Positions 41,861-43,268 of a stretch of 43,268 nucleotides of DNA are shown piece by piece. The position numbers and the translations under genes are program-made. The DNA comes from Defluviicoccus sp. bin129. Lineage in GTDB: Bacteria > Pseudomonadota > Alphaproteobacteria > MPNO01. Location: NCBI GenBank assembly GCA_002239065.1, contig MPNO01000041.1, forward strand, positions 1-43,268, written 5' to 3'. Position 1 is the stretch's first letter; every line of letters starts with the position of its first letter. Below the pieces are notes generated by a model. The model was not told the DNA's origin, searched no databases, and saw only the letters and a program-made list of their open reading frames with translations.

Positions 41861-43268
41861 AACGGCCGCGGCGCCGGCGCAAGGCGAAGTTCGGCAAGCA
41901 TATCTCGATCTCGGCGCGCGACCCGGAATGGGAGGTCGTGCAGCGCAACGCGAAGCGGCGCGGCCTGTCGATCGCGCGCTACGTGATGTGGCTGGTGGAG
42001 CGGGATACGGCACGGGAGACGGCCGGGGAACCGGAAGGCCCGGCGCTGGCGCTCGCCCGGGACGAGCAGCGCGAGCTGCTGGCGGCGGTGCGGGAGATCC
42101 GGACGCGGATGCTGGAGGGGGCGGAGGCGGGCCCTCTGGTCGCCCGCATGAGGGCGGACGGCATGGTGGTGGCGGGGTTCCGCCACCTGACCAGCCGCGA
42201 CCACGACCCGCAGCTCCACACCCATTGCGTTCTCGCCAACATGACGCGGACCGCGTCCGGCGAGTGGCGGAGCGTCGAGCCGACGAAGATCCGGCGCTCG
42301 GAGAAGCTGATCGGGGCGTATTACCGCAACGAGCTGGCCCGGCGGCTTCAGGCGATGGGGATGGCGGTGACGCCGCGCATGGTGGGCAGGGTTCCGGGGT
42401 TCGAGCTCGCGGGCTACGAGCGGTCGTTCCTGGACGCGTTCTCCGGCCGCCGCCGGGAGATCCTGGCCTATATCGAGGAGCACGGCCTGGCCTACACGGC
42501 GGAGAACGCGCAGAAGGCGGCGCTCCGCACGCGACGGCGCAAGCGGGACGTGGGCGTGGCCGAGCTGGTCCCGGCATGGCGCGAGCATGCGCGCGAGCTC
42601 GGGCTCACGCGGGACAAGGTCTTGCTCACGCCGCACCGGCCGGTCGATCCGGTGACCCGCGAGCGTGTACCCGTGCCCGGGGTTCCGCCGCCGGACCTTC
42701 CGGCGAACGAGCTTCGGAGCCTCAGGCGCGCGCCTGCGCTGCCGAGACTGCCGCGCGGGGAGATGGCGTCCTGGGGCGGGCGGGGGGCGCCCGCCGGCCC
42801 GCCGGTGGAGCTGTCGCCGGAGCCGGAGCTGGGGGTGCTGGAGGCGGTGGCCCGCGCGGTGGCGCACGTGGCGGAGCGGCGAACGGCGATCCCGGAGGCG
42901 GAGATCCGGGCGGTGGCGCTGGGCCACGCGCCGGGGCGGTACAGCCTCGCCGAGGTGGATGCCGCGATCGCCCGCCTGGTGAAGGGCGGCGAGCTGATCG
43001 AGGCGGAGCGCCGGGGCACGGACCGCGCCTTCGTCACCGAGCGGGCGCTCAGGACCGAGCGCCGGGTGCTGGCCTTCATGCGCGCCGGGCGCGGGGAAGG
43101 CAAGGCGCTGGCGGCGGAGGATGCGGTCGAGGCGCGGCTTTCCGCGAGCCGCCTCACGCGGGGCCAGCGGGAGGCGGTGCGCACGGTGCTGCTGTCGGAC
43201 GACCGGGTAATCGGCGTGCAGGGCCATGCCGGCAGCGGCAAGACGACGATGCTGCGCGAGGTGAAGGC
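41857..43268 (+). CDS. Chimeric RHH accessory domain fused to MobF-type relaxase/helicase (3' partial)
   Basis: One open frame from ATG 41857 runs off the window (470 residues visible). Residues 1-92 look like a third RHH accessory protein (ISISARDPEWEVVQRNAK, RGLSIARYVMWLVE). From about residue 97 it continues in frame as MobF relaxase: VAGFRHLTSRDHDPQLHTH with the metal-binding H110, H121 and H123, a TraI-like linker, and GVQGHAGSGKTT (Walker A, 456-464) of the RecD-like helicase. The N-terminal part of the relaxase, which should carry the catalytic tyrosines (roughly 130-150 residues), is missing. A deletion that fused two genes is the simplest explanation. Confidence 0.78.
   Translation, partial: MKRPRRRRKAKFGKHISISARDPEWEVVQRNAKRRGLSIARYVMWLVERDTARETAGEPEGPALALARDEQRELLAAVREIRTRMLEGAEAGPLVARMRADGMVVAGFRHLTSRDHDPQLHTHCVLANMTRTASGEWRSVEPTKIRRSEKLIGAYYRNELARRLQAMGMAVTPRMVGRVPGFELAGYERSFLDAFSGRRREILAYIEEHGLAYTAENAQKAALRTRRRKRDVGVAELVPAWREHARELGLTRDKVLLTPHRPVDPVTRERVPVPGVPPPDLPANELRSLRRAPALPRLPRGEMASWGGRGAPAGPPVELSPEPELGVLEAVARAVAHVAERRTAIPEAEIRAVALGHAPGRYSLAEVDAAIARLVKGGELIEAERRGTDRAFVTERALRTERRVLAFMRAGRGEGKALAAEDAVEARLSASRLTRGQREAVRTVLLSDDRVIGVQGHAGSGKTTMLREVK

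Overview
The window is high-GC DNA that reads as an alphaproteobacterial chromosome, possibly Rhodospirillales- or Rhizobiales-like; I cannot name the genus. The grounds are three perfect chromosomal-type parS palindromes, abundant TRAP and ABC uptake systems for organic acids and aromatics, a CCCCGGA...TCCGGGG-type palindromic repeat, and MobF-type mobilisation genes at the right edge. Almost every gene belongs to uptake or catabolism of aromatic, heteroaromatic or small organic acids. The local base composition changes by eye: about 1.7-7.4 kb and 14.3-21.4 kb look less GC-rich than their neighbours, which suggests mosaic acquisition.

Layout. 0-1.5 kb: a gene end, diacylglycerol kinase (minus) and a Phd/VapC-type toxin-antitoxin pair. 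1.7-7.4 kb: a minus-strand operon (alpha/beta hydrolase, Hyi-like isomerase, TetR regulator, TRAP DctQ and DctM) divergent from its TRAP binding protein, with two related operator-like palindromes and a tandem 23-bp repeat between them. 7.5-14.2 kb: a YCII-like protein, a haloalkane-dehalogenase-like hydrolase, an MFS carrier, an SMP-30 lactonase, an SDR, a broken Bcr/CflA-type MFS gene and a UPF0158-like protein, with three parS sites within 5.2 kb. 14.3-21.4 kb: an apparent operon of a 4,5-dihydroxyphthalate-decarboxylase-like protein, two Rieske oxygenases, a complete SsuABC/TauABC-type transporter and a third Rieske oxygenase. 21.5-27.3 kb: GST (minus), a fourth Rieske oxygenase, a maleate-isomerase/Asp-Glu-racemase-like enzyme, an aryl-CoA ligase and a LysR regulator. 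27.45 kb: tRNA-Gly(CCC). 27.5-30.6 kb: a complete TRAP system. 31.0-36.6 kb: a minus-strand operon of a NicX-like dihydroxypyridine dioxygenase and a complete branched-chain-type (Liv) ABC transporter, divergent from an SDR. 37.4-40.8 kb: an orphan TRAP binding protein divergent from an HpaB-type flavin hydroxylase followed by an SDR. 40.84-43.27 kb: an AT-richer intergenic region with oriT-like inverted repeats, then overlapping ribbon-helix-helix-like mobilisation genes. The last of these is joined in frame to a MobF relaxase/helicase that lacks its N-terminal catalytic-tyrosine region and runs off the window.

The genes fit a scheme in which binding proteins and membrane transporters import aromatic or pyridine carboxylates. 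Rieske and flavin oxygenases hydroxylate or dealkylate them, decarboxylase-like and ring-opening enzymes follow, and maleate-type acids, CoA thioesters or lactones are produced. The electron-transfer reductases for the Rieske enzymes and HpaB are absent from the window.

Caution: at least three places (about 10.70, 14.09-14.16 and 26.16 kb) contain long G or C runs. Two of these are flanked by local duplications that look like sequencing or assembly artefacts and that affect the SMP-30 and LysR genes.
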